From contig CACEEB010000004.1 in the NCBI GenBank assembly GCA_902558495.1, positions 1-64,000 on the forward strand: 64,000 nt of DNA, given 5' to 3'. Shown one piece after another: positions 42,501 to 52,065 of the stretch (its first letter is position 1; every line of letters starts with the position of its first letter). A program made the position numbers and the translations under genes. The notes below the pieces were generated by a model. It did no database searches. It was not told the origin of the DNA and was given only the letters and a program-made list of their open reading frames with translations. Source of the DNA: an uncultured OM43 clade bacterium (GTDB lineage: Bacteria > Pseudomonadota > Gammaproteobacteria > Burkholderiales > Methylophilaceae).

Positions 42501-43953
42501 TATGCTTCCTAATATTTTTCAAGCCATCCCAATTACCGTCATTATGAACCTTATAATTAGATATTTGTTTATTATGCGCTGCAATATTTCCTTCATACCA
42601 TAAAGGTAAAAATCCTACCTGATTTTGTATCTCTAGAATTACTGCAGACCAATCATTATTGGTCAAAGATGATTTTAATAAATTATCAATTTTTAATGAT
42701 TTGAAATGTCCTCTGTTAAGTCCTTTGGGTGGAGTAGATTTTGAATGAAAAATTTTATAATAAATATCTGGATTTTTAATACCGACCCAAGTTAAACCGT
42801 ACATTTGAAAGTTTCCATTTTGGATATCCTGAAAATAAGTACCCCAATCTAGAGTTTTAATTGTCAAATTAATGCCAACTTGTGCTAATTGATTCTGAAT
42901 AATTGTTGCAATTTTTAAACGAAATGGATCTGTAGATGTTTTGTAAGTTAAGCTAATCGGCGATAAAGGCGATATGGATTTTATAAGATTTCTAGCTTGC
43001 TCAGGATTAAAGCTGGTATTCACAAGGTTTGCACTAACCCAGTGTTCTGGAGCAAAGAGTTGTTCCGCAAGCCTAGTATTTTCATCCAAAAAATATTGTA
43101 CGAGTTCCTCTCGGTTTATTGCCATAGCAATAGCTTGTCTCAACCTTACATCCTTTAACAAACTATCATTAAAATTAAAGCCTATGTAAGAAATATTTGA
43201 ACCGATAGTGCTTGATATACTTATTGAAGATTGATTTTCTAGAAAATTTATTACCTCAACTGGAAGATCATTCTGCACAATGTCGATTTCTCTCTTTAAT
43301 AATTTTAATGCTCTTACAGTAGGGTCTTTTATTTCAATAAACTCTATAACTTGACCATCGTTAATTCTCTTTAGTCTTATTTTGTTTGATGTAGGGATAT
43401 ATCGAAACATTCCTGAACCCACTGGGTTCATGGAAAAATTATGATTGTTATTAATTAATGTTGAAGGAAGAATAGCTATATTTAATTTTTGGATAAAATT
43501 AATATCAGGCTCTTTTAAAAAAATACTAAATCTTTCATCTGATATTTTGACAAGATTATCAATGTTTTTAAGTTCGACTGCCAAAGGAGACGTTCGATCT
43601 GATATTACATTTTCAAGTGTTGCAATAATATCTTTGATGTTCAGTCTTGATCCATTATGAAAGTATGGTAAGTCCTCCTTAAGCTTAAAAACATATTCTT
43701 TAGGGGATATGATTTGATAGCTCACAATATCAGATTGCATTTTAAAATTACTGTCGTAATAAAATAGGGATGAATATATTAGACTATTCATTTTTTCGGA
43801 GGCAGCATCTGATGCAAATCGTGGGTCCAAGTTCTGAGGTTTTTGAGCAATGCCAAAATGGACTGCTTTATCATTTTGGTTATTTGGACTGCAGGCAGTT
43901 AAAGGAATAAGGAATAGAAATAGAGATAGTAATTTAACTTTCATTAATTTCAA
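42490..43953 (-). CDS. Peptide-binding lipoprotein of ABC transporter (SBP family 5)
   Basis: A 487-residue solute-binding protein with lipobox LTAC (Cys21) and the SBP_bac_5 pattern of OppA/DppA/MppA: FGIAQKPQNLDPRFASDAASE near the N-terminus, FKLKEDLPYFHNGSRLNIKD, RLRQAIAMAINREELVQYFL, and SLTYKTSTDPFRLKIATIIQ. It captures peptides in the periplasm and hands them to the DppBC-like permeases. It lies upstream of the YkuD gene and overlaps the end of rlmD by 20 nt. A murein tripeptide/tetrapeptide specificity like MppA is inferred from the neighbours only. Confidence 0.88.
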   Translation of the reverse strand: MKLMKVKLLSLFLFLIPLTACSPNNQNDKAVHFGIAQKPQNLDPRFASDAASEKMNSLIYSSLFYYDSNFKMQSDIVSYQIISPKEYVFKLKEDLPYFHNGSRLNIKDIIATLENVISDRTSPLAVELKNIDNLVKISDERFSIFLKEPDINFIQKLNIAILPSTLINNNHNFSMNPVGSGMFRYIPTSNKIRLKRINDGQVIEFIEIKDPTVRALKLLKREIDIVQNDLPVEVINFLENQSSISISSTIGSNISYIGFNFNDSLLKDVRLRQAIAMAINREELVQYFLDENTRLAEQLFAPEHWVSANLVNTSFNPEQARNLIKSISPLSPISLTYKTSTDPFRLKIATIIQNQLAQVGINLTIKTLDWGTYFQDIQNGNFQMYGLTWVGIKNPDIYYKIFHSKSTPPKGLNRGHFKSLKIDNLLKSSLTNNDWSAVILEIQNQVGFLPLWYEGNIAAHNKQISNYKVHNDGNWDGLKNIRKHNDY

Positions 43954-45259
43954 ATAATGCCATTGATTCTACATGAGAGGTATGTGGAAACATATTAAGT
44001 ATTCCAGCCTTTGCAAATCGATATCCTTTTTCGTTCGTTAAAATAGATGCATCACGAGCGAGTGAAGCAGGATTACAAGAAATGTAGCAAATTATGCTTG
44101 GTCTATTTGATTTATTAATTGCATTAATTAAATTAAGCGCCCCATCTCTTGGAGGGTCGATTACCCATTTGGATGCGTTTCCGAGTTTAGATAATTGATC
44201 TTCAGAAATCTTAAACAAATCCATTTCTTTGAATGTTGTTAAATGATCTAGTTTATTTTTTTTAGCGTTAATATTTGCTGACTTAACCAAAATAGCATCA
44301 CCTTCTATTCCAATCACCTTGGTACCGTAAGATGCAATTGGTAAAGTAAAATTACCAAGTCCACAAAAGAAATCTATTATTAATTCTTCTGGCTGCGGAT
44401 TGAGTAACTGGATAGCTTTTCGAATTAAAACCTGATTTACAAATGGATTAATCTGAGTGAAGCTGGTGGGATTAAATTCAAAATGTAAACCAAATTCTTC
44501 GTTTACGTATGTGATACTCTCATCTATTTCATCTGACAATGGCTTGACGGTATCGTATCCTTTCGATTGCGTCCAAAACTCGATATCATTTTTTTTCTCA
44601 AATATTTTGAGTAAATGTATGTCATGTTCTGATAATGTTTGAAGAATTCTTAATACTAAAATATGTCGAATTTGATTTGAGGCATATTCAATTTGAGGAA
44701 TTTGGTCACGAACAGAAAGTTTAGTAAACATGGCTTGTAAATTGGGTAATAAATCAGAAATTTTTTCTGGAATAACCTTGCAGCTCTGCATATCAGTTAA
44801 AAAATGTGATAGTTTTTCGTTAAAACCAATTAATACCTTTTGCTTCTTCTCAACAAACTTTACCCTCAACCTTGCCTTATGACGATATCCTAATATTGGT
44901 CCTGAAATTGGACTAAGTAATTGATTTGGATGTATTTTTCCAACATGTTTCATGGTTTGTTCAAAAGCTCTTTGTTTATGTGCGAGTTGAGAGGAGATTT
45001 CAAAGTGTTGCATAGAACACCCGCCGCACATACCAAAATAATCACATATTGGCTCTACTCTCTCTGTTGAAGGTTCTAAAATTTCTAATGATTTTGCGAA
45101 AAGTGCTTTTTTCTTTTTTTTAAAAATTTTAAATCTTACTGTCTCGCCCACAAGGGCGTTATCAATAAATAAAATTTTGTCATCAACGTAAGCAATACCT
45201 CTCCCCTCATGATCTAATGAGGTAATTACCGCTTCATCTTTACTTAAGACTTTGGTCAT
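43934..45259 (-). CDS. rlmD: 23S rRNA (uracil-1939-C5) methyltransferase
   Basis: A 441-residue RumA-type methyltransferase with an N-terminal TRAM domain (about 1-60). The 4Fe-4S ligands are in CDYFGMCGGC (Cys72, Cys78, Cys81) plus a later Cys in MQSCKVIPEK, the SAM site in IDFFCGLGNFTLPIA, and the catalytic Cys in CYISCNPASLARD. It methylates U1939 of 23S rRNA. RlmC (U747) or TrmA-like specificity is less likely given the TRAM plus CxxxxxCxxC pattern and length. It follows cysM by about 12 bp. Confidence 0.92.
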   Translation of the reverse strand: MTKVLSKDEAVITSLDHEGRGIAYVDDKILFIDNALVGETVRFKIFKKKKKALFAKSLEILEPSTERVEPICDYFGMCGGCSMQHFEISSQLAHKQRAFEQTMKHVGKIHPNQLLSPISGPILGYRHKARLRVKFVEKKQKVLIGFNEKLSHFLTDMQSCKVIPEKISDLLPNLQAMFTKLSVRDQIPQIEYASNQIRHILVLRILQTLSEHDIHLLKIFEKKNDIEFWTQSKGYDTVKPLSDEIDESITYVNEEFGLHFEFNPTSFTQINPFVNQVLIRKAIQLLNPQPEELIIDFFCGLGNFTLPIASYGTKVIGIEGDAILVKSANINAKKNKLDHLTTFKEMDLFKISEDQLSKLGNASKWVIDPPRDGALNLINAINKSNRPSIICYISCNPASLARDASILTNEKGYRFAKAGILNMFPHTSHVESMALFEINES

Positions 45260-45270
45260 AAATTATGCGG

Positions 45271-46155
45271 TTATGCAGGAAATATTCCGGTAGAAAGGTA
45301 ACGGTCTCCCCTATCACAAGCAATTGATACAATTACTGCTAAGGGATTTTTTTTAGCGATTTCCATAGCAATAAATAATGCTCCTCCTGTGGAGGCTCCT
45401 GAAAAAACACCCTCTTTTTTAGCAAGCTCTCTAGCTGTATTCTCAGCATCAGCTTGACTCACATTGATAATTTTATCGATATTTTCATTAGAAAAAATCT
45501 TTGGTAAGTATTCGGTAGGCCATTTTCTAATGCCAGGTATTTGCGCACCTTCCTCTGGTTGAACACCAATAATTTGTATTGCAGGATTTTGTTTCTTTAA
45601 ATAACTTGATGTTCCAACAATTGTTCCAGTTGTACCCATGCTAGATACAAAGTGTGTTACTTTTTTTTTGGTATCCCTCCATATTTCAGGGCCTGTTCCC
45701 TCAAAATGTGCTTTTGGATTGTCTAAATTCCCAAATTGATCCAGAACAATACCTACCCCTTTTTTTTCCATACTAGATGCCGTATCCCTTGCAAGCTCCA
45801 TACTCCCCTCTTGTGAAGTAAGGACTAATTCTGCACCAAAGGCTTTCATGGTTTGTCTTCTTTCAATAGATTGATTTTCAGGCATAATCAAAATCATTTT
45901 ATAGCCTTTCATAGCTGCTACCATTGCCAATGCAATTCCAGTATTTCCAGAAGTAGCTTCAATCAGGGTGTCTCCAGGTTTGATATCACCTCTTAATTCT
46001 GCATGATGAATCATTGAATAAGCAGGTCTATCCTTTACCGATCCAGCTGGATTATTTCCTTCAAGCTTAAGGAAAATCTGACCGTCACCTTTACTAGTTA
46101 ATCTTTGAATTTTAGCTAATGGTGTATTGCCAATAGTTGATTCTAATGTATTCAA
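45271..46155 (-). CDS. cysM: Cysteine synthase B
   Basis: A 294-residue PLP enzyme that makes cysteine from O-acetylserine and sulfide, or S-sulfocysteine from thiosulfate in the CysM type. Lys41 (NPAGSVKDRPA) is the Schiff-base lysine; EATSGNTGIALA binds the substrate carboxylate and MGTTGTIVGTS the phosphate. The short length and SVKDRPA form favour CysM over CysK. It lies 2 bp after dsbB and before rlmD. Confidence 0.93.
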   Translation of the reverse strand: MNTLESTIGNTPLAKIQRLTSKGDGQIFLKLEGNNPAGSVKDRPAYSMIHHAELRGDIKPGDTLIEATSGNTGIALAMVAAMKGYKMILIMPENQSIERRQTMKAFGAELVLTSQEGSMELARDTASSMEKKGVGIVLDQFGNLDNPKAHFEGTGPEIWRDTKKKVTHFVSSMGTTGTIVGTSSYLKKQNPAIQIIGVQPEEGAQIPGIRKWPTEYLPKIFSNENIDKIINVSQADAENTARELAKKEGVFSGASTGGALFIAMEIAKKNPLAVIVSIACDRGDRYLSTGIFPA

Positions 46156-46157
46156 TG

Positions 46158-46655
46158 TTATTTCACTTTAAGATAAATATATATTGTATAGGTTATAAAA
46201 AAAATGTAACCCAATAAAGCCATCTGAGGAAGTGTAATACCAAAAAAAGTCCAGTCAATCTCTGAGCAGTCTCCAGTTCCTTTAAATAACAGGTTAACTG
46301 CTTCAGTTAATGGAAAATTTTCAAACATATAATCCAAATCTATACCGCATTCAGCAGGAATCTCAATTATTTTTGCTTGAATCATGATATGTCGAATCGA
46401 AAATATCACTCCAACTAGACCAGCAGCAATAATTGAAATTAAATGAGATAATTTTATATATGCATTGTTAGAAGGTAGTAAAGCAAATAATATAAATAAA
46501 GCACCTATCACAATAAAAATAATGCGTTGAGTAATGCATAGCGGGCAAGGTTCCAAATTAAATGTCAATTGGATAGCAAGGGCAGAAATAATCATTACAA
46601 ATGCAATGATTGCTCCCAGAATATTTGCCTGCTTAAAGCTTGTTACATAATTCAT
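46158..46655 (-). CDS. dsbB: Disulfide bond formation protein DsbB
   Basis: A 165-residue inner-membrane quinone reductase that reoxidises DsbA. It has four TM helices and two periplasmic cysteine pairs: Cys37-Cys40 (EPCPLC) and Cys103/Cys130 (AECGID, GDCSE). The ATG at 46655 was chosen because AGGAG lies about 10 nt upstream; an earlier in-frame codon at 46688 would add 11 unrelated residues. It is divergent from xseA with a short shared promoter region. Confidence 0.93.
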   Translation of the reverse strand: MNYVTSFKQANILGAIIAFVMIISALAIQLTFNLEPCPLCITQRIIFIVIGALFILFALLPSNNAYIKLSHLISIIAAGLVGVIFSIRHIMIQAKIIEIPAECGIDLDYMFENFPLTEAVNLLFKGTGDCSEIDWTFFGITLPQMALLGYIFFITYTIYIYLKVK

Positions 46656-46717
46656 TAAATATTTTCTCCTAAAACACTTATACTGCAAGTGTAACTATAA
46701 ATGACAATGACCAACAA

Positions 46718-48076
46718 TTGAATAATTCTAATATAAACAAAGACAATGAAGTGAATGAAAAAGTTTTCTCTGTATCCGAATTAAACCGTTTAGTAAAAGA
46801 CGTTCTTCATTCTAATTTTTCATTAATATGGATTAAAGGAGAAATTTCTGGTTTTTCATCTTACAGCTCTGGGCATTGGTATTTCAAACTTAAAGATAAA
46901 GAGGCACAGGTTGATTGTGTTATGTTTGCTGGCAAAAATCATAAGGTCAAATGGCAACCTCAAAATGGTGATCAAGTTGAAGTTCAATGCCAGGTAAGTA
47001 TTTATGAGGCAAATGGTAAATATCAACTTATTATTGACTCTCTTCAAAAAGCTGGGTTAGGTGAGTTATTTGAAAAATACCTACAGCTGAAAAATAAACT
47101 GAAACATGATGGGCTTTTTGATGATGCTTCCAAAAAAAACATTCCAAGAATCCCTAAAAGTATTGGTGTGGTTACTTCCCCAGATGGTGCAGTTCTAAAA
47201 GACATTATCACTACCCTCTCAAGAAGAAATAAGACAGTATCCATAGTTATTTATCCGACACTAGTTCAAGGAGAGAACGCTTCTGAAGGAATCAGTAATG
47301 CTATTAACATTGCGAATATAAGAAAAGAGGTCGATACCCTTATAATTTGTCGTGGAGGGGGTTCTATTGAGGATTTGTGGTCTTTTAATGATGAGATTGT
47401 GGCCAACGCTATTTTTAAATCCGAACTTCCTATTATTTCTGCTGTTGGGCATGAAACCGATTTTACTATCGCCGACTTTGTGGCAGATAAAAGAGCAGCT
47501 ACACCAACTGCCGCGGCAGAAATTGTTAGCGAAGGATTGCAAGAAATTAAAGAAACAATAAATTTTTATTATGACAAAATGACTCGCCTCCTGGAGGATA
47601 AACTTAATCAAGCAATTATTAAAATTGATTTTCTAGAAAAAAGACTTGTATCTCCATTACAAAAAATTACAAATCAAAAAGACTTATTATTATCGTTTCA
47701 GAGAAGAATGGATTTAAATATCAATGCAAATCTTACTATGTATGAACAAAAAATTAACTACTTAAAAATTCAATTGCTGTCACCTAATGACGTCATTCAA
47801 GATAATCTTGAAAAAATACAAAATTTTTCAAACAGGTTGAGGGTAAATATGGCATCACAGATAAAGATTTACGAGACTAAAATGGGAGCCTTAGAGCAGA
47901 ATTTGTATATCCTTAACCCTAAAACTGTCCTTGCACGAGGGTATTCTATAGTAACCAATATCAATAAAAAAATACTTAATGACAGTAAAAATATTAACGT
48001 TGATGATAATATACATATAACGTTTCATAATGGACATGCAAGAGCTAAAATCACAGATAAAAATTCGAAAAGTTGA
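46718..48076 (+). CDS. xseA: Exodeoxyribonuclease VII large subunit
   Basis: A 452-residue nuclease subunit that degrades single-stranded DNA with XseB. An N-terminal OB fold (about 18-115, SVSELNRLVKDVLHSNFSLIWIKG) is followed by the catalytic domain (GVVTSPDGAVLKDI; ICRGGGSIEDLWSFNDE; GHETDFTIADFVADKRAATPT), a long coiled coil (about 275-400) and a C-terminal cap (RGYSIV). The open frame begins at TTG; an in-frame GTG 11 codons later is an alternative start. xseB is not nearby. Confidence 0.96.
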   Translation: MNNSNINKDNEVNEKVFSVSELNRLVKDVLHSNFSLIWIKGEISGFSSYSSGHWYFKLKDKEAQVDCVMFAGKNHKVKWQPQNGDQVEVQCQVSIYEANGKYQLIIDSLQKAGLGELFEKYLQLKNKLKHDGLFDDASKKNIPRIPKSIGVVTSPDGAVLKDIITTLSRRNKTVSIVIYPTLVQGENASEGISNAINIANIRKEVDTLIICRGGGSIEDLWSFNDEIVANAIFKSELPIISAVGHETDFTIADFVADKRAATPTAAAEIVSEGLQEIKETINFYYDKMTRLLEDKLNQAIIKIDFLEKRLVSPLQKITNQKDLLLSFQRRMDLNINANLTMYEQKINYLKIQLLSPNDVIQDNLEKIQNFSNRLRVNMASQIKIYETKMGALEQNLYILNPKTVLARGYSIVTNINKKILNDSKNINVDDNIHITFHNGHARAKITDKNSKS

Positions 48077-48099
48077 CTCTCTTTTAAAAAATTAAATAA

Positions 48100-49977
48100 A
48101 TGAAATTAAAAAAACATAATGCCGGAATGTTTGCTTTATCTCTAGGCGCACTGGGTGTAGTTTTTGGTGATATTGGAACTAGTCCCTTATATGCTATTCG
48201 AGAAATTTTTTCGATTGGTAATAATATCCTAGCCCTAAACGAGGCAAATATGCTGGGGATATTATCCTTAATATTTTGGTCGCTTCTTTCAATTGTCTCG
48301 TTTAAATATATCCACTACATTATGAAGGCCAATAATAACGGTGAAGGTGGAATAATGGCTTTATTGTCTCTTGCAAGTAGAAATGCAAAATCCAAAAGAA
48401 AAAAAATGCTTATAATGGCAATAGGTATGTTGGGTGCCTGCATGTTTTATGCTGACGGGATGATTACCCCAGCTATATCCGTTTTATCTGCAATTGAGGG
48501 AATTGCACTCATAACTCCAACTTTTCAAAGCTTTATCATACCAATCACTTTAATTATTATTTTTGGGCTCTTTTGGGCACAAAGTAAAGGGACTGCAACT
48601 GTTGGATTTATGTTTGGGCCTATCATGATGATATGGTTCTTAACACTAGGGGGCTTAGGCATCTACAACATAATTCAAGCTCCATTTGTTTTGCATGCCT
48701 TGAATCCAATATATGCAATAAATTTTTTCACTAATGAATTTTCGATTGCATTCATTACGCTTGGTGCCGTAGTGTTATGTGTTACTGGTGCTGAATCTCT
48801 CTATGCCGATATGGGACATTTTGGAAGAAGCCCTATTAAAATAACGTGGTTTAGTTTTGTCTTCCCAGCCCTTACTTTAAATTATTATGGTCAGGGGGCT
48901 TTAATAATGAATGATCCTGCTAATATAAAGAATCCTTTTTACATGATGGCCCCAGAATTTTTACTCTTACCTTTGGTTATATTGGCAACACTCGCAACCA
49001 TTATTGCTTCCCAAGCTTGTATTACAGGAGCTTTTTCCGTATCAAGACAAGCTCTTCAGCTTGGCTTCATACCACGCATGCGTATTGACCATACCTCTGA
49101 AAACCAAGAGGGACAAATATACCTCCCAAGAATTAATTGGATTTTAATGGCTGGGGTAATGTCGGTGGTTCTAATATTTCAAAATTCAAGCGCTCTAGCA
49201 GGTGCATACGGTGTTGCAATAACTATGGATATGGTTATTGCTACAATTCTCGCAGCCGTTGTTTTACCTGATGTCTTAAAATGGGGTCGTTTGAAAACTG
49301 GGCTTTTAATAACCTTCTTTCTAATAATTGACCTTACATTCTTTGGAGCAAATATTATTAAAGTATTTGATGGTGGATGGTTTCCTATTCTTATTGGATC
49401 AATTTTAATATTACTTATGTCAACATGGAAGAGAGGGCGCACACTACTTTATCGAAAATTAAAAATTGAGTCTATGGAGATAGGTAATTTTTTAAAATCC
49501 TTAGGTCCAAATCTAAAAAAACGTGTTGCGGGAACAGCCGTTTTCTTAACTCCAAATCCTGAAGGAGTTCCACATGCCCTTTTACATAACTTAAAGCACA
49601 ACAAAGTACTCCATGAAAAAGTAGTGCTGTTAACAATCAGATTTAAAGACTACCCACACTCCAAAAAAAGTAATTTGATTGAAGTAGAAAAGCTACCTCA
49701 TAATTTTTATAAGGTTATTATTAACTATGGCTTTAAAGATGAAACAAGGATACCAAATGATCTTGCTAAATGTAAAAATAAAGGCCTTGAGTTTGATCCT
49801 ATGAGTACATCGTATTTCATTGGCAAGGAGAGCTTGATTGCTCAACCAGGAAAAAATATGAACTATTTAAGGAAAAAAGTGTTCGTAACTTTATTCAGGA
49901 GTGCAGAAAATATTACCAATCAATTTCACCTTCCTGCAAACCGGGTTGTTGAGTTAGGCAGCCAGATTTTATTTTAA
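48100..49977 (+). CDS. kup: Low-affinity K+ transporter Kup
   Basis: A 625-residue KUP/HAK/KT-family K+:H+ symporter. About 12 TM helices occupy residues 10-440, starting with the diagnostic LGALGVVFGDIGTSPLYAIR, and including ADMGHFGRSPIKITWF and LTLNYYGQGALI. A soluble C-terminal domain follows (about 455-625). It takes up potassium for turgor and pH balance. It starts 24 bp after xseA and is followed by the M48 protease after 10 bp. Confidence 0.96.
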   Translation: MKLKKHNAGMFALSLGALGVVFGDIGTSPLYAIREIFSIGNNILALNEANMLGILSLIFWSLLSIVSFKYIHYIMKANNNGEGGIMALLSLASRNAKSKRKKMLIMAIGMLGACMFYADGMITPAISVLSAIEGIALITPTFQSFIIPITLIIIFGLFWAQSKGTATVGFMFGPIMMIWFLTLGGLGIYNIIQAPFVLHALNPIYAINFFTNEFSIAFITLGAVVLCVTGAESLYADMGHFGRSPIKITWFSFVFPALTLNYYGQGALIMNDPANIKNPFYMMAPEFLLLPLVILATLATIIASQACITGAFSVSRQALQLGFIPRMRIDHTSENQEGQIYLPRINWILMAGVMSVVLIFQNSSALAGAYGVAITMDMVIATILAAVVLPDVLKWGRLKTGLLITFFLIIDLTFFGANIIKVFDGGWFPILIGSILILLMSTWKRGRTLLYRKLKIESMEIGNFLKSLGPNLKKRVAGTAVFLTPNPEGVPHALLHNLKHNKVLHEKVVLLTIRFKDYPHSKKSNLIEVEKLPHNFYKVIINYGFKDETRIPNDLAKCKNKGLEFDPMSTSYFIGKESLIAQPGKNMNYLRKKVFVTLFRSAENITNQFHLPANRVVELGSQILF

Positions 49978-49987
49978 ATTTAAGATA

Positions 49988-50800
49988 ATGAAATATATAT
50001 TAATTTTTTTTCTCGTACTATACGGTTGCTCCTCAACCACAACGAAGACAGAGTCCGAAGTAGATCGTGCTCAATTTATTTTGTTACCAGAATTCTTAGC
50101 TATGAGTATGGCAGAGGATGGGTACAAACAAGAGTTAAAAAAAGCACGAGAAAATAAACAACTTAATCAAAATGATGAACATGTTAGGCGTGTTCGTGAG
50201 ATAGGTTTCAATATTATTGATCAAGTAATATTTCTTCGTGATGGAACTGAAGATTGGAATTGGGAGATTAATGTTCAGGAAAGTGAGGAAGTCAACGCCT
50301 ATTGTATGCCTGGTGGAAAAATCATGATGTACTCAGCATTAATTGAAAAAACAAATGCAACAGATGATGAAATTGCTGCTGTTATGGGTCATGAGATTGC
50401 ACACGCAATCCGAGAACATGGTAGGGAAAGGATGTCGACTGCACTTGTTCAACAAGTAGGATTAATTGGTTTTGCCGCTTATATTGCAAATCAAGCAGAA
50501 GATAGAAGAGCAGCAGATGTTGCGGTACAGGCTGCAGTTCTTGGGACCACTTTATTTTTTGCCCTTCCTCACAGCAGAGAACATGAAAGAGAGGCTGATA
50601 AATTAGGAATGGAACTAGCAGCAAGGGCTGGTTATAATCCGATAGCAGCAGTAAGCTTATGGAGAAAAATGGATGCACTATCAAACGCCAAAATTCCTGA
50701 ATTTTTTAGCACCCACCCATCCAATGAAAATCGTATCAAAGATTTGCAAGCTCACGCTAAGAAAATAAACCATCTCTATCTAGAAAACAAAAGAAAATAA
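49988..50800 (+). CDS. M48-family metalloprotease lipoprotein (LoiP-like)
   Basis: A 270-residue lipoprotein with lipobox LYGC (Cys14). The zinc site HEIAH lies at 135-139 (MGHEIAHAIREH), and the third ligand Glu202 is in EREADKLGM. The N-terminal strand NAYCMPGGKIMMYSALIE is typical of M48B/Oma1-like peptidases such as E. coli LoiP (YggG) and BepA, which police outer-membrane protein assembly. There is no TPR tail, so LoiP is closer than BepA. It follows kup in the same direction. Confidence 0.9.
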   Translation: MKYILIFFLVLYGCSSTTTKTESEVDRAQFILLPEFLAMSMAEDGYKQELKKARENKQLNQNDEHVRRVREIGFNIIDQVIFLRDGTEDWNWEINVQESEEVNAYCMPGGKIMMYSALIEKTNATDDEIAAVMGHEIAHAIREHGRERMSTALVQQVGLIGFAAYIANQAEDRRAADVAVQAAVLGTTLFFALPHSREHEREADKLGMELAARAGYNPIAAVSLWRKMDALSNAKIPEFFSTHPSNENRIKDLQAHAKKINHLYLENKRK

Positions 50801-50825
50801 AAGACAAAGCTTAAAAAAAAGCTAA

Positions 50826-50838
50826 TTAGGGTAAAATA
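50826..50838 (+). promoter_or_regulatory. Extended -10 promoter candidate of dapD
   Basis: TTAGGGTAAAATA is identical to the element upstream of purB and includes TAAAAT ending 32 nt before the dapD ATG. It marks a likely transcript start separating dapD from the M48 gene. Confidence 0.4.
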
Positions 50839-50869
50839 ACGTCCTTTACTTACCAACCTAAAAAATATT

Positions 50870-51697
50870 ATGACAACATTGCAATCCATTATCGAAGATG
50901 CGTTTGAAAATCGATCAGAAATAACGCCAAGTACAGTCAGCTCAGAAATAAAAAATGCTGTTAATGAAACTATGGAAGGTCTTAATCATGGAGTACATCG
51001 AGTTGCGTCCCGCATTGGAAATTCTCAAGATTGGGAAACTCATCAATGGATAAAAAAAGCCGTACTTTTATCTTTCAGAATTGAAGATAATGAAAAAATT
51101 GATAGTGGGTATACAAATTTTTTTGATAAGGTTAAATCCAAGTTCCATAGCTATAGTAAAGAAGATTTTAAAAAAGGTGGTTTTAGAGTTGTGCCCAACG
51201 CGATGGTAAGACACGGGAGTTTTATTGGAAAAAATGCAGTACTTATGCCCTCTTATGTGAATATCGGTGCATTTGTAGATGAGGGGACCATGGTTGATAC
51301 TTGGGCAACCGTTGGCTCTTGTGCACAAATTGGTAAAAATGTTCATCTTTCTGGAGGTGTAGGTATAGGGGGTGTCCTTGAGCCTATTCAAGCTGGGCCA
51401 ACAATTATTGGTGATAACTGTTTTATTGGAGCACGTTCAGAAGTTGTAGAGGGAGTTGTTGTTGAAGATAATGTTGTGATTTCAATGGGTGTATATATTG
51501 GACAATCAACCAAAATATTTGATAGAGAAACTGGCGAAGTAACCTTCGGAAGAATACCTAAAGGTTCAGTTGTAGTTTCAGGGAATCTTCCATCAAAAGA
51601 TGGGTCATATAGTTTATATTGTGCAGTTATTGTTAAAAAAGTTGATGAAAAAACGTTAAGTAAAGTAGGTATTAACGAGCTTTTAAGGGGTATTTGA
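50870..51697 (+). CDS. dapD: 2,3,4,5-tetrahydropyridine-2,6-dicarboxylate N-succinyltransferase
   Basis: A 275-residue left-handed beta-helix acyltransferase of lysine and meso-diaminopimelate synthesis. Hexapeptide repeats run from about 105 to 235 ([40 protein letters not shown]), preceded by an alpha-helical N-terminal domain with the family stretch [12 protein letters not shown]. It transfers succinyl from CoA. The operon dapD-arsC-like-dapE (2-bp gaps) supplies the succinylase branch, with the DapE desuccinylase two genes on. Confidence 0.97.
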   Translation: MTTLQSIIEDAFENRSEITPSTVSSEIKNAVNETMEGLNHGVHRVASRIGNSQDWETHQWIKKAVLLSFRIEDNEKIDSGYTNFFDKVKSKFHSYSKEDFKKGGFRVVPNAMVRHGSFIGKNAVLMPSYVNIGAFVDEGTMVDTWATVGSCAQIGKNVHLSGGVGIGGVLEPIQAGPTIIGDNCFIGARSEVVEGVVVEDNVVISMGVYIGQSTKIFDRETGEVTFGRIPKGSVVVSGNLPSKDGSYSLYCAVIVKKVDEKTLSKVGINELLRGI

Positions 51698-51698
51698 A

Positions 51699-52061
51699 TT
51701 GCTTAAGTTGTTTGGAATAAAAAACTGTAATACTGTAAAAAAAGCGATTGATTGGATGAATATTTCAAATATATCATTTGAATTTATGGATGTTAAAAAA
51801 GATAGTTTAAATGTAGATATATTAAATGGCTGGGTACAAAATATGCCTGTCAACTACTCCTGGGAGTCTTTAGTAAATAAATCAGGAATGACATGGAGAA
51901 AGCTTGATGATGACCAAAAAAAAGGTGCAGACAACCTTGAAGGGGCACTAGCATTAATTCTTGAAAAACCAAGCGTCATGAAAAGACCAGTTATTGCTGA
52001 TGGAAAGAAAATTCTTACCATTGGCTTTAATGAAATAATATTTGAGGAAAAATTTTTATAG
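51699..52061 (+). CDS. ArsC/Spx-family (YffB-like) reductase
   Basis: A 120-residue thioredoxin-fold protein of the ArsC/Spx superfamily. The active-site Cys10 is in FGIKNCNTVKKAIDW, and RPVIADGKKILTIGFN near 95-110 holds the conserved Arg and cis-Pro region. YffB-type members lie between dapD and dapE in many Proteobacteria and probably act in glutathione-linked thiol chemistry rather than arsenate reduction, although no substrate is proven. It starts at TTG with AGGGG about 9 nt upstream and follows dapD by 1 bp. Confidence 0.87.
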   Translation: MLKLFGIKNCNTVKKAIDWMNISNISFEFMDVKKDSLNVDILNGWVQNMPVNYSWESLVNKSGMTWRKLDDDQKKGADNLEGALALILEKPSVMKRPVIADGKKILTIGFNEIIFEEKFL

Positions 52062-52065
52062 CACC

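Noticed and set aside
47261-47611. 116-residue minus-strand frame opposite xseA
   Set aside because: It lies over the conserved catalytic part of xseA, which explains its length.
50805-50828. AGCTT...AAGCT hairpin after the M48 protease gene as a terminator
   Set aside because: The stem is only 5 bp, AT-rich, and lacks a U-run.
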